Source: Haloquadratum walsbyi J07HQW1 (GTDB taxonomy: Archaea; Halobacteriota; Halobacteria; Halobacteriales; Haloferacaceae). Taken from it: a DNA stretch of 64,000 nucleotides. A program made the translations under genes and the position numbers. A model generated the notes under the pieces. That model had not been told where the DNA came from and made no database searches. It saw nothing but the letters and a program-made list of their open reading frames with translations. Positions 8,164 to 17,194 of this stretch are shown in pieces (within the stretch, counting starts at the first letter, position 1; each line of letters begins with the position of its first letter). The stretch covers positions 2,739,436-2,803,435 of the forward strand of contig KE356560.1 of assembly GCA_000415965.1 (NCBI GenBank). Direction: 5' to 3'.

Positions 8164-9321
8164 TCATGTATCAACACGAGATTCAGCACTGCGCTCACGA
8201 GCGGCAGCAACGAGTAATGGAAGTGTGATTGTTGCATCTCCCAATACAGTTGCGTTTGTTGCTGATGGCTCTAATTTTCCCCAGGATCGCGCTTCATCGA
8301 GTGTTGCCCCTGAGAGTCCACCGGTCGCGTCCGGATCCATCGTTAACTGAACGCCATAATCATACGCGCCAGGAATTGTGAGCATTGTCTGGAGGACATA
8401 ATTCTTTGGAACACCCCCGCCGACGACCACAGCACCAGCATGCTCGGCATCGAATGCACGGTCAGAAAGATGTGTCATATCCTGCAGTGCGTCAAGACCG
8501 AATGAAGAGGTTTGTGAGTATACCCATGCTTGGATTCCCAGAACTGAGTCCTGAATTGCGGGACAATATATCGGAACGTCATGATTGTACGCTGCTGCAG
8601 CGATACCTGGATCTTCATCGATGTCATTTTCGGCATTTTCTTCAGCGTTCGCCCGCCCAAGTGCAGCGGTAAACTCCTGAATCGAAATCTGGCGCTCCAC
8701 GGTGGGGAAGACATTCTCCCGGAGGTGTGTCTCTAAGAGTGCGAAATGTTCCTGCGGGAGGTATACATTATAAATCCGATCAACACCCTCCTCTCGGAGT
8801 TGCTCATCGTGTGCACGCGTTCTGTCGGTCGCAGTGTGGGAGTGTGTCTGTGTCTGCTCAGACCCATTGTCAATCTCATCATGTGAGCCGGCATCACCTG
8901 ATGAGTGAGCGTGCCCATGATGATGCTTTCCACCAATTGCCTCGATCGCATCATGTGTGAGATTCGCCCCTGTTGTGACGAGTGCGTCGATATGCCCATC
9001 GCGGATGAGATCAACAATAATCTGTCTCATTCCAGCCGGGACCATCGCCCCTGCAAGTCCAAAGAAAATATCAACATCATTGCGAGCAAGCATTTCTGCA
9101 TAAATATCAACCGCATTATCCATCGAAGCGGCACCAATCCCTGCATGTGCGTATTCGCGTGCCAGTTCATCAACCGTCATCTCTCCCGTTACCTGGGCAT
9201 GTTGGATTGGATCTGATTGAAATTCATCACGAGTGTGTGTTGTCTCCTCTGTCTCGTCGGTATTGGATTCATCCTCTTCTGAGACAGTGTCTGTTGACCG
9301 GTCATCCTGTGGGTCACTCAT
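8164..9321 (-). CDS. dys: Deoxyhypusine synthase
   Basis: First enzyme of hypusine formation: transfers an aminobutyl group from a polyamine (in archaea possibly agmatine-derived) via NAD to a lysine of aIF5A. 385 aa. Family blocks are GLAGAMVPAGMRQII, VTTGANLTHD, CPAIQDSVLG, VVGGGVPKNY (the Lys is in the catalytic position) and LTMDPDATGGLSGA. There is a 50-residue acidic N-terminal extension, probably disordered. Between the GGKHHHGHAH block and the next conserved helix an extra His/Asp/Ser-rich insert of about 35 residues is present, longer than in other haloarchaea as I recall. It lies 60 bp after NIF3, likely one transcript. The aIF5A gene is not in the window. Confidence 0.93.
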   Translation of the reverse strand: MSDPQDDRSTDTVSEEDESNTDETEETTHTRDEFQSDPIQHAQVTGEMTVDELAREYAHAGIGAASMDNAVDIYAEMLARNDVDIFFGLAGAMVPAGMRQIIVDLIRDGHIDALVTTGANLTHDAIEAIGGKHHHGHAHSSGDAGSHDEIDNGSEQTQTHSHTATDRTRAHDEQLREEGVDRIYNVYLPQEHFALLETHLRENVFPTVERQISIQEFTAALGRANAEENAENDIDEDPGIAAAAYNHDVPIYCPAIQDSVLGIQAWVYSQTSSFGLDALQDMTHLSDRAFDAEHAGAVVVGGGVPKNYVLQTMLTIPGAYDYGVQLTMDPDATGGLSGATLDEARSWGKLEPSATNATVLGDATITLPLLVAAARERSAESRVDT

Positions 9322-9381
9322 ATCTTCGAGTGGGCGACCTGAGGGGTTAGCTTCAGCGATTTCGCGACTCGGAGAGACAAC

Positions 9382-10152
9382 TCACAATCCTGTTGGGTGA
9401 TCGATAAACGTCGTCTCGACCCCCCACGATTCAATTGTTTCGGCGACACGCTTGATGCCAAATGTCTCAGTCGCGTAGTGTCCAGCAAGAAATACATTAA
9501 CGCCTCGCTCTCGCGCTTCATGATATATTTGCTGTTTCCCTTCACCCGTAACGAATGCGTCCACACCAGCTGCTGCAGCCTCATCAAGCCAGTCAGCCCC
9601 CGAACCAGTTACAATAGCAATGCTCTCAATTGAATCGGGACCAAACGGGAGAACCTGTACTGGTTGGTCATCGGTATGAATCGTTTCCAGTCGGGTTTGC
9701 AACGTCTCAACGCTCACCGGATCCTCAAGAGACCCGTGACATCCGATTGTCACTGACCCCAGTTCGCCGAAAGCGGTTCGTGAATCAGGATTCACGTTGA
9801 TGTGATCGCCGAGACCAACTGCATTTCCGAGTTGCTGATGCCCATCAAGTGGAAGATGTGAAACATATAACTCAATATCAGCGCTGATGAGCGACTCGAT
9901 CTGTGCATACTCACGTCCAGTGACACGGTCGATTCCACCCCAACTGATGCCATGGTGAGTAAGAAGTAGATCAACCTCACGCTCTCTGGCGGTGTCAATC
10001 GTTGCCATCGCAGCATCAACAGCAACAGCAACAGTATCAACGTGACCGTCCGTGGAACCGACCTGAAGCCCGTTCATACTGGCATCGACATCAGCGTATG
10101 CTGCTGTATTAAGCCGATCATCAAGACGGGTGATGAGTGTTTGTTCCTTCAT
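9382..10152 (-). CDS. NIF3 / GTP cyclohydrolase I type 2-like dinuclear metal protein
   Basis: 256 aa, the usual length of the single-domain NIF3 family. Metal-ligand blocks are LLTHHGISWGG (about 61-71) and SHLPLDGH (about 94-101), with the C-terminal pair FVTGEGK and FLAGHYATETFG. The protein binds two metal ions in a toroidal hexamer; its physiological substrate is not settled, and the database name GTP cyclohydrolase should not be taken literally. It is co-directional with dys downstream. The start ATG 10150-10152 matches the usual N-terminus. Confidence 0.9.
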   Translation of the reverse strand: MKEQTLITRLDDRLNTAAYADVDASMNGLQVGSTDGHVDTVAVAVDAAMATIDTAREREVDLLLTHHGISWGGIDRVTGREYAQIESLISADIELYVSHLPLDGHQQLGNAVGLGDHINVNPDSRTAFGELGSVTIGCHGSLEDPVSVETLQTRLETIHTDDQPVQVLPFGPDSIESIAIVTGSGADWLDEAAAAGVDAFVTGEGKQQIYHEARERGVNVFLAGHYATETFGIKRVAETIESWGVETTFIDHPTGL

Positions 10153-10243
10153 AACTGGTTATTCAATGGGTGCTAATTTGTATATTCGGATGTCCGTATA
10201 ACTATCAAATAGTTTAATTTAATTACAATCCAACGCTATTAAT

Positions 10244-10300
10244 TGGAGTCCCCGTCCGCAAGAAGCAATACAACGAGCAAAGCGAGGAGGAAACGACAAC
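10244..10300 (+). mobile_element. tnpB 3'-end fragment, sister of 7495-7527
   Basis: GGAGTCCCCGTCCGCAAGAA matches GGAGCCCCCGACCGCAAGGA at 7498-7517 with only three substitutions, in the same orientation. It is followed by degenerate GAGCAAAGCGAGG. No right-end hairpin is preserved here. Confidence 0.4.
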
Positions 10301-10401
10301 CCTAATAGATAATTTCGCTACTACATTGGGTATAGTATTAGCTAACGACTCCCACCGCTAAACTACCATCACGCGACTGAATATATCTCCCGACCGATGA
10401 A

Positions 10402-10590
10402 TCACTCCTCCGAGATACCATTGAGTGATAGAAATAGGGCTGTGACTTCCTCCGGCGGTTTCAGCCGTGGTTCCCGCGTCGGTGATTCAGACCGTTCCTT
10501 GGGAGCAATTTTCTCTGTTCGGGTCCTTTCTGATTGAGTGACCCTGCTGTCGCTAGCAATGGTCGTCCCACTCAAGACGAGACACCTCAT
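10402..10590 (-). pseudogene. Possible TnpB (IS1341-type) C-terminal relic
   Basis: The minus frame reads RTRTEKIAPKE then SPTREPRLK, reminiscent of the variable tail of haloarchaeal TnpB proteins (R-x-EKIAPVE ... GSPTLKE). No catalytic part remains. Weak, by memory only. Confidence 0.3.
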
Positions 10591-10830
10591 GATGTCCGCT
10601 CAGGTCTGTTCTGACCGGAGACAACGGGCTGAGTCATCAGCCCTGCAACATCAAAACCATCATTGACCACCGTATCAAGGAACGTCCTACTTCCGACAAT
10701 ATCGCTGTACGACATACGCGGGAACACTCGACACGAGCGATTCTGTCCAAAGCCATCTCTCATGACACACAATTAGCAGTGATAGATTTATGACAAATTA
10801 CAGTGATATTGCATTGGTACGTATTTGTAA

Positions 10831-12420
10831 TTATCCAACAAACGGTGGTGTGGCTGTTGGAAGTGAAATAAGCCAGAGACTGACGATTGTATAGCCCATC
10901 ATCACGAAAATGAAAGGATACTGACTGCGGATTGCCTGTAATCGACTTGGAAAGAGCTGATATGCCGTTGAATGTGCAACCCAGATTGCAATGAGATGTC
11001 CGCCGAGAATAAAGATAATATTGAGGGCTGAAATCCAAGCCGGCAGCGTCAGTACGATTGGATTTGACGGTGGTGAAAACGGGGACATGACGGCATCAAA
11101 TAGCGATGGCGACAGTGACAACAGGAATCCAGCGTAGTGTGCAAGGTGATAGCCAACGGCGATAGCGATGAGTGATGGAGCAAATGCAACAGTCAGATCA
11201 CCGGCTGACCATGTTGTGCGTAGTCGGTCCGCTGCGATGCGACCAGCAAACAAAAACGCAGCGTAGAATATCATAAATCCGCCAACGAATAGACCGAGAT
11301 ATGTAATCACCGGTGAGAGACCGCCCGCGACGATAGTTCGAATGATTGCACCACCTTGTGTTGTTGTGACAAATCCACTAAATGTGAGTTCCCAGACGAG
11401 CATAACAGCAATCGCAACATCCGAGCGATCCTCGATGAGCGCGAAGGATTGCTCTCTGAGAGATTTCGTCGGTGACGACGCTGTATTATCGGTATATCCT
11501 GATTGTGACTGCGGATGTGCTGTTGTTTCAGTCGCATCCACCTGATTAGCCCCACCGTCGGCGACTCTCTCCGATGATGATTCTTGGGTTTCATTCTCAT
11601 ATGTTGGGTCAACACGACTGTTACCGACGAGACCCATCGCAGGAATCCTTACTTCGACGTGCCCATCGGTCCATCTGAGTGGTGCTGCGCGGGAGTAGAA
11701 CCTGAAAAAAACCGATATCGGGTCGATATGCCGAAACCACGCCTCTTGGAAAATGAGAGCCCCGATGATACTCACAAGAAGATATCCGCAAACGACCAGC
11801 GCTAATAACGTTGGACGAGCAGTAATGCCGGTTGTTGTCTCAAGCCAGATCAATCCGAAGAGTCCGCAAAGCGCGGGCCATCGAGCAAAACGTGAGGGGT
11901 ATGGAATTTGAATTGAACTCGGTGCAATTGGCATCGCTGTGACAATGCTGCGTGCTGGATTAATTACCGTCCAGAGATTTCCGAATACGTATGATACAAT
12001 CGTGATTCCTGCACGGAACCCAGCAAAGATAATGATAATGGCAACATTTACTGTTGGAATCTGTGGTCCAGTCAGTCCACGGATAATGATAATCGCTGCG
12101 AGAAAGACACCAATCACCGCTCCAAGGTGACGTCCCCACTTATTAAGAGGACGCCATACCGAGAGCGTGCTATTCCATGTATGGATTCGATTTAGTAACC
12201 GTCGATCCGTAATAAATCCGGCAAGAAGCGCGGAGGCACCAATTGCAGCCCCACCGGTAGCAACATAGAGCCATCGCGGAACCGAAAGTGCATTTTCAGA
12301 CGCCTCCGATAATCCGACTGCTGCATTACTCGCTGCTGTCCCTCCGGTGAATATACCGATAACCGAGAGTATAATCGTGAAAGCAGCAATGACACAGGTT
12401 CGAAAGCGTATAGTTCTCAA
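10831..12420 (-). CDS. Polytopic membrane protein, last gene of the P19-like operon
   Basis: 529 aa with about 10-12 hydrophobic helices: an N-terminal segment from residue 8, then 50-70, 98-120, 125-150, 180-215, and after a long acidic loop (about 260-330) a second membrane block to the C-terminus. His residues recur in the C-terminal helices (GYHLAHY, GGHLIAIWVAHS), which could bind metal or heme. No family recognised. The start is TTG (12418-12420), overlapping the TGA of the small ORF upstream as TTGA; no ATG or GTG occurs before the first helix. As the membrane partner encoded with a P19-like lipoprotein it may be a metal transporter or reductase, by context only. Confidence 0.75.
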   Translation of the reverse strand: MRTIRFRTCVIAAFTIILSVIGIFTGGTAASNAAVGLSEASENALSVPRWLYVATGGAAIGASALLAGFITDRRLLNRIHTWNSTLSVWRPLNKWGRHLGAVIGVFLAAIIIIRGLTGPQIPTVNVAIIIIFAGFRAGITIVSYVFGNLWTVINPARSIVTAMPIAPSSIQIPYPSRFARWPALCGLFGLIWLETTTGITARPTLLALVVCGYLLVSIIGALIFQEAWFRHIDPISVFFRFYSRAAPLRWTDGHVEVRIPAMGLVGNSRVDPTYENETQESSSERVADGGANQVDATETTAHPQSQSGYTDNTASSPTKSLREQSFALIEDRSDVAIAVMLVWELTFSGFVTTTQGGAIIRTIVAGGLSPVITYLGLFVGGFMIFYAAFLFAGRIAADRLRTTWSAGDLTVAFAPSLIAIAVGYHLAHYAGFLLSLSPSLFDAVMSPFSPPSNPIVLTLPAWISALNIIFILGGHLIAIWVAHSTAYQLFPSRLQAIRSQYPFIFVMMGYTIVSLWLISLPTATPPFVG

Positions 12421-12704
12421 ATGTTTGACCCTGGAGACACCAATATACTGTTTCTGCGCCGTCCTGTGAGTTGTGGTTTGTTACCCTGAGTCTGATATGT
12501 ATTGATATCAGACTGATTCACACCGACTGTGGGATTATTGAGACACGATACCGAAGAGTCGGTATCATTCGATGAGGGACACCCGAACACATAGCGGTAA
12601 TCGAACGCCTCAGTAACAGGAGATGTCGATTGACGTCCTGGTGTGTTCTTTGATATAGATGAACCGGGTGTACCAGTCTTGGTTTGATCGTTATTAGGAC
12701 GCAT
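12417..12704 (-). CDS. Small hydrophilic ORF inside the P19-like operon
   Basis: 95 aa from ATG 12702-12704, rich in Ser, Thr, Asn and Gln, with two Cys (FGCPSS, VSCLNN). No known family. It begins within the last codons of the zinc-finger gene (ends 12694) and its TGA overlaps the TTG start of the membrane protein. This gap-free packing argues for a translated, coupled ORF; the low complexity argues against. It could instead be an unread linker. Confidence 0.4.
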   Translation of the reverse strand: MRPNNDQTKTGTPGSSISKNTPGRQSTSPVTEAFDYRYVFGCPSSNDTDSSVSCLNNPTVGVNQSDINTYQTQGNKPQLTGRRRNSILVSPGSNI

Positions 12705-12945
12705 AAATAACGTACAAAAACAGAAATCCGAAATATAATACCACGAGAACACCTAATGCGCGAATGCGGAATGATCGGATCGCGGCTGCCTCAGCGCGAT
12801 AGGCTTCGCGGTATGCATCCTGTTCGTCTTTTGTCATCGTCTCGGGGTGTCGAACACCACGATGGAGGATATGGTGGTCCGCTGCGTAGAAACGTCGCCC
12901 ACAGATATCACAGCGATATGTTGAGTCTGGCGTATTCTGTGACAT
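12694..12945 (-). CDS. Small zinc-finger protein with one membrane helix (DUF7410-like)
   Basis: 83 aa. The N-terminus has a C2H2-type finger, C13-DIC with HILHRGVRH (C-x2-C-x11-H-x3-H-like spacing), then a charged helix (TKDEQDAYREAYRAEAAAI) and a C-terminal hydrophobic helix (ALGVLVVLYFGFLFLYVIY). It is probably anchored with the finger in the cytoplasm. The start is 2 nt after the stop of the P19-like gene, so translation is coupled. This small family is found in haloarchaea; its role is unknown. Context suggests a regulator or assembly factor of the operon's metal-handling proteins. Confidence 0.75.
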   Translation of the reverse strand: MSQNTPDSTYRCDICGRRFYAADHHILHRGVRHPETMTKDEQDAYREAYRAEAAAIRSFRIRALGVLVVLYFGFLFLYVIYAS

Positions 12946-12947
12946 AA

Positions 12948-14117
12948 TTAGCGTATCTGAAACGTGAGTGAAACAGGATCCATGTTCATAAACGCAGTTT
13001 CATACCCATCGTGTCGAGCAATCTGAGGTGGGATTATCGTCGTAATTTCAAGCGTGAATTTATCTGACATGGGATCCGATAGGTGCGTCAAAGCAGGGAT
13101 TGATGTCCCATAATGATATCCAAGTGTTGGGTCAAGCGTCCGTGTCAGCCTTTTTGCTGTAATCACCTCATCATGCTGTGATATCGTTGCCTCCAATTGC
13201 ATCATTGGAAGTATGATGTTATTATATGGGGTCCGAGCAGAGACAACGAGATATGGACTGTCAGCCTTGCTTTCAGGTCCTCTCTCGATATCGGCATCAG
13301 TGTCGGTGTCTGCGTCTGTGTCGGTGTCAGCGTCAGTGATCACAAACACTTCGAGATGTGCATCATCAACAACGAGTGTTCCTGCATGATGATTTGCAAT
13401 CGAACTGACCGGGAAGGCCTGTCCAGTGGGGAGATCATTCATTGATACTGGATCGATTGCACCGGATGTTCCTCCATCAGTAGGCTGTCCAATCGAGATA
13501 TCATATATTTCGTCAGTCCTGAATGTAAACGGTATTGTTGCTGTTTTAACTGATTCGAACGCATTTGCGAACGAACCAGTCCGACGAAGTGACATCCCTC
13601 CGATAGTTATATCTGCAGTATAGTTACCTTCTCCACGTAGGCTGTAATTTGACCCGTAGTGAAGCCCCATCTGCTGTGAGATCATAGGATAGGCGACTTC
13701 TTGGGTAATTAACTCACCATCACGTTGAATAGTAATTGTGACACCAGAATCGAGTGGGAGTGGTTGGTTCGTTTGTGTATCCCATAGAACAGCCATCAGA
13801 TGGATATCGTCATTTGACTCAACTGGTGTTTTTTGTGTGTTCGAACCCGCGAGCGTCCAAAATCGATGAGGGTATGAATACATCAGCGCAACACCATAGC
13901 GTCCGGTCGTCGTTTGACCGTACATCTTCATCCCCTCTGTAATTGCTGGGATATATACGCCATCTGGGCGGTCTGACGCTAAGGGAGGGTCCCGCCATGC
14001 TGACTTCCGTTCAAACCCAATCTGACGGAGACATCCAGCAGAGCCTGCCAACGCCAGTGATGTAGCACCTCCGAGTAACCCACGTCGGGTGAGTAATAAT
14101 GGTGATGATGACGGCAT
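12948..14117 (-). CDS. Tat-exported lipoprotein with P19/Tp34-like domain
   Basis: 389 aa. Signal: RRGLLGGATSLALAGSAGC, a twin-arginine motif plus lipobox, so the protein is folded before export and anchored outside by lipid on Cys29. The first domain (about 45-190) matches the P19/Tp34 iron-transport-associated family: an early Met-rich EGMKMYGQ, a central DIHLMAVLWD, and QMGLHYGSNYSL with EGNYTADITIGG, equivalent to the HYG-N and G-Y strands of P19. These proteins bind Cu/Fe outside the cell and work with FTR1-type permeases. The second half (about 200-389) is a further beta-rich region with an Asp/Thr repeat (about 262-280, hexanucleotide-coded) and conserved His (NHHAG, GYHYGTS). It heads a four-ORF operon. 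Substrate unproven. Confidence 0.8.
   Translation of the reverse strand: MPSSSPLLLTRRGLLGGATSLALAGSAGCLRQIGFERKSAWRDPPLASDRPDGVYIPAITEGMKMYGQTTTGRYGVALMYSYPHRFWTLAGSNTQKTPVESNDDIHLMAVLWDTQTNQPLPLDSGVTITIQRDGELITQEVAYPMISQQMGLHYGSNYSLRGEGNYTADITIGGMSLRRTGSFANAFESVKTATIPFTFRTDEIYDISIGQPTDGGTSGAIDPVSMNDLPTGQAFPVSSIANHHAGTLVVDDAHLEVFVITDADTDTDADTDTDADIERGPESKADSPYLVVSARTPYNNIILPMMQLEATISQHDEVITAKRLTRTLDPTLGYHYGTSIPALTHLSDPMSDKFTLEITTIIPPQIARHDGYETAFMNMDPVSLTFQIR
13288..13336. repeat. Hexanucleotide microsatellite coding (DADTDT)n
   Basis: Degenerate 6-bp units (GTGTCG/GCATCA type) inside the P19-like gene encode an alternating Asp-Ala/Asp-Thr stretch. Confidence 0.7.
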
Positions 14118-14751
14118 TGTTCTCTGATTGCATTACTACGGGAAGCCGAATTATCTTTCCGAAAATGAAATTGTCAGATACATACTCGATCTGTGCCTCA
14201 GTCCGTTTGTGCTGACATTTTCTTCGTTTTCCGTGGTAAAACGGTTGTTCGCAGTGTGAGTTTCGTGATTCGAAACGGAACGGAAATGGAACGAAACACC
14301 GAAATCGGTGTCTGCGTCCGGTGAATTCGGCTTCATGTATAAATACTGGTCACACTATTCATCACTGATGGAACAAATGCGAGTTCATTAGATCCCCGAT
14401 TATAATACTGAGATTCGTCGTTTCTGTATACTTTCGATGATGTGTGTCTACAATCGTATCTTCTGAGCTATCCTCGACGAAGTGTTGGTTTCATCCGATC
14501 GAATACCTGCTTCGGTCGGAGACACGTCTAAAACATTGTCTCGACACCGTCGTTGATACGCGATTAGGCGATATGTGTCGAGAGAGTATCTGAAGAGGAA
14601 CCGTCCGATTATTACAATGAACAATGAATGACCAAGACGTGTCCATGTGAAGCATATAAAACCACATAGTGTGAATGAGTCAGTTATCGTCTACAGAGAA
14701 AGCAAGGCGACTGCCTTGTGGGATTGAATGGAGGTGTGACCCCGAGGCGGT
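14118..14751. other. 630-bp spacer
   Basis: Contains a weak member of the GAAC-hairpin repeat family at about 14262-14330 (GATTCGAAACGGAACGG) and, against the sucD stop, GGTGTGACCCCGAGG (14737-14751), the reverse complement of the CCTCGGGGTCACA fragment at 56896. No gene seen. Confidence 0.45.
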
Positions 14752-15621
14752 TTATAAGAATGACTCGATATGTTCTGCGACTTCTTTCGGAGTATTGCCG
14801 ACTGGAACATCGGCGTCGGTGAGTGCATCGATTTTTGATTCAGCTGTGCCGGTCCCCGACCCCGAGACAATGGCTCCTGCATGACCCATGCGCTTTCCTG
14901 GTGGGGCAGTCCGTCCAGCAATAAATCCCGCAACTGGTGTGTCCATTTCGTCTCGGATGAATGCAGCAGCCTGTTCTTCATCTTCACCACCGATTTCACC
15001 ACACATGACAACAGCCTCCGTGTGAGGGTCCGACTCAAATGCATCGAGTGTGTCAATAAACGATGTCCCGACAATCGGGTCACCGCCAATACCAATTGCC
15101 GTTGTCTGTCCGATGTCTCGGTCGGTGAGATTCGAGACAACCTGATAGGTTAATGTTCCCGAGCGAGAGACCAATCCGACATTTCCTGGCTCGAAGATAT
15201 TTCCAGGGAGAATCCCGAGTTTTGCTTCACCAGGAGTGATAATTCCAGGACAGTTTGGTCCAATAAGTCGTGTATCAACCTCTGAGAGTCGTTTATATAC
15301 CTTCGTCATGTCTTGGGTTGGGATTCCCTCTGTGATTGCAACGACAAGATCAAGATTCGCATCAAGTGCTTCAAAAATGGCATCACCAGCGAATCTTGGA
15401 GGGACAAACACAACCGCCGCATCCGCATCTTCAGTTCTGACCGCTGCATCAACTGTATCGTAGACTGGGACGCCATTGATCTCATCGCCACCTCTTCCCG
15501 GGACTGCACCAGCAACGATGTTTGTCCCATACGTCATCATCTCATTGGTGTGAAAGTTTCCTTCCCCACCGGTTATTCCTTGGACAACAACTCGTGTCTC
15601 ATTGTCAACAAAAATGCTCAT
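14752..15621 (-). CDS. sucD: Succinyl-CoA ligase (ADP-forming), alpha subunit
   Basis: 289 aa, normal length. Catalyses succinyl-CoA + ADP + Pi to succinate + CoA + ATP in the TCA cycle with SucC. CoA-binding Rossmann start: [14 protein letters not shown]. The loop [16 protein letters not shown] is present. The phospho-histidine is H247 in [12 protein letters not shown]. The start overlaps the sucC stop by 4 nt (15618-15621), giving coupled, equimolar translation. Nothing unusual. Confidence 0.96.
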   Translation of the reverse strand: MSIFVDNETRVVVQGITGGEGNFHTNEMMTYGTNIVAGAVPGRGGDEINGVPVYDTVDAAVRTEDADAAVVFVPPRFAGDAIFEALDANLDLVVAITEGIPTQDMTKVYKRLSEVDTRLIGPNCPGIITPGEAKLGILPGNIFEPGNVGLVSRSGTLTYQVVSNLTDRDIGQTTAIGIGGDPIVGTSFIDTLDAFESDPHTEAVVMCGEIGGEDEEQAAAFIRDEMDTPVAGFIAGRTAPPGKRMGHAGAIVSGSGTGTAESKIDALTDADVPVGNTPKEVAEHIESFL

Positions 15622-16763
15622 TGATGAACCTCCTGTGCATTTATAACTGCTTGTTCAACCGCATCTTCGAGTGTCGGTTCAACCTCAACACGGTCAGTGT
15701 TCAAAATCTCCATGCCTGCTTCAGCGTTTGTTCCAGCGAGTCGGACAACGACATCCTTTGGAATCGTCTCGAAGTTTTCAAGCGCCTCATTGATACCCGC
15801 TGCAACTTCATCACCCCGCGTGATTCCGCCAAAAATGTTGAACACAATGGCATCCACATTCTCATCGCTGAACACCATATCAAGCGCATTCGCAACACGG
15901 TCGGCTTTTGCACCACCACCGATATCAAGGAAATTTGCTGGAGAGCCGCCGTAATAATCGACCAAATCAAGCGTCGTCATCACAAGTCCAGCCCCATTTC
16001 CAATGATTCCAACGTTCCCCTCAAGTCTGACATAATCAAATCCATACTTGTCTGCTTTTGCTTCGAGATCATCACCGGCAGTGGTATCCTCCATATCGGC
16101 AAGCTCCGGTTGTCGGAAAAGCGCATCTTCATCGATATTCATGACCGCGTCAACCGCGATGACATCTCGATCAGCCGTAATCATGACTGGGTTAATCTCG
16201 ATTTCGGACGCATCTGCGGACTCATACTGTGTATACAATGTTGCAAGAATGTGAGCGACATCTGAGGCAACATCACTGGGGACACCGGCGTTATAGACTG
16301 CACGTCGAGCCTGATATGGGTGAAGACCAAAGACGGGGTCGATATGTTCACGGGCGATTGCATCTGGCGTCTCTGTCGCAACCGATTCAATGTCTACTCC
16401 CCCCTCAGTTGAGACCATCGCAACGGGTTTCCCACTGCTGCGATCCATGGTGATTCCGAGATAGAGTTCATTCTCAAAATCAACGCCAGCTTCGACAAGG
16501 ACGCTATCAACCGTATAACCCTTAATTTCCATCCCGAGAATCTCTTCGGCGTACGTTTTCGCCTCCTGCGTATCGGTTGCAATCTTGATTCCGCCGGCTT
16601 TTCCACGACCGCCAACGTGTACCTGTGCTTTAATGACTGCTGGGTATCCAATGTCCTCGACCGCTGTCAAAACCTCATCGGGTGACGTCGCACGTCGTGA
16701 GTCAGGCACCGGAATCCCGGCATCGGCAAAGAGTTCTTTTGCCTGGTATTCGTGTAAGCGCAT
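15618..16763 (-). CDS. sucC: Succinyl-CoA ligase (ADP-forming), beta subunit
   Basis: 381 aa. ATP-grasp subunit that binds nucleotide and succinate. The family start [20 protein letters not shown] is complete, with GGRGKAGG in the ATP-grasp lid and [23 protein letters not shown] and [13 protein letters not shown] in the ligase domain. First gene of the sucCD operon. A TATA box TTTATA (16789-16794) is centred 28 bp before the ATG, so the mRNA should be leaderless. Confidence 0.96.
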   Translation of the reverse strand: MRLHEYQAKELFADAGIPVPDSRRATSPDEVLTAVEDIGYPAVIKAQVHVGGRGKAGGIKIATDTQEAKTYAEEILGMEIKGYTVDSVLVEAGVDFENELYLGITMDRSSGKPVAMVSTEGGVDIESVATETPDAIAREHIDPVFGLHPYQARRAVYNAGVPSDVASDVAHILATLYTQYESADASEIEINPVMITADRDVIAVDAVMNIDEDALFRQPELADMEDTTAGDDLEAKADKYGFDYVRLEGNVGIIGNGAGLVMTTLDLVDYYGGSPANFLDIGGGAKADRVANALDMVFSDENVDAIVFNIFGGITRGDEVAAGINEALENFETIPKDVVVRLAGTNAEAGMEILNTDRVEVEPTLEDAVEQAVINAQEVHQ

Positions 16764-17194
16764 CGTCTCCGTGACTAGGCGGAGTGTGTATAAATCCCGC
16801 TCATCTCCGATGGATCCTGAGCGAATATGAGCTCATCCAGTTCTCACCAACTCAACCGCTGTCTCGAACTGTTCCCCCCTTGCTTCGATTGGATAAATGG
16901 GTGATGGCGTCGGGGTTGTGTGAATTCCGGACCACTTTCACTCCGCTCTCAACAGATTCATATTCACCTCTCACATTCCATTGAATGCTTCGTTGCGAGC
17001 AGTTAGGGTCCTGTTGGATTACGTTGACTGCTCCAAGAATAAGGGGGAAATCTTCATTCCAAGGTATAGTTCGGAGACAGAACTGTTATCCCTCAGGCCC
17101 ACCGCAACTATCATCGACACAAATGATCCGAATTAACTCATGCAATCGAATCGTATCTGCCCGGCACGTTGGTGCTGAGCAGGAGGAATCGTAG
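16764..17194. other. 430-bp divergent spacer between sucC and nrdJ
   Basis: Carries the sucCD promoter and the nrdJ leader. nrdJ has a Shine-Dalgarno-like GGAGG (17182-17186) 8 nt before its ATG. No gene or repeat noted. Confidence 0.5.
16789..16794 (-). promoter_or_regulatory. TATA box of sucCD
   Basis: TTTATA on the minus strand, about 28 bp upstream of the sucC ATG, matches a leaderless haloarchaeal promoter. Confidence 0.6.

Larger units (their letters stand above)
10153..10830. other. 680-bp spacer with TnpB relics
   Basis: Holds a tnpB-tail-like segment on the plus strand (10244-10266) and a possible TnpB C-terminal relic on the minus strand (10402-10590). No intact gene. Confidence 0.5.

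Noticed and set aside
8385-9350. Several His/Met-rich ORFs around deoxyhypusine synthase
   Set aside because: Frame shadows of the Asp/His-rich coding sequence.
15522-16265. 247-aa plus-strand ORF opposite sucC/sucD
   Set aside because: Fully antisense to two strongly conserved genes; sequence is Cys/Ile-rich with no family features.
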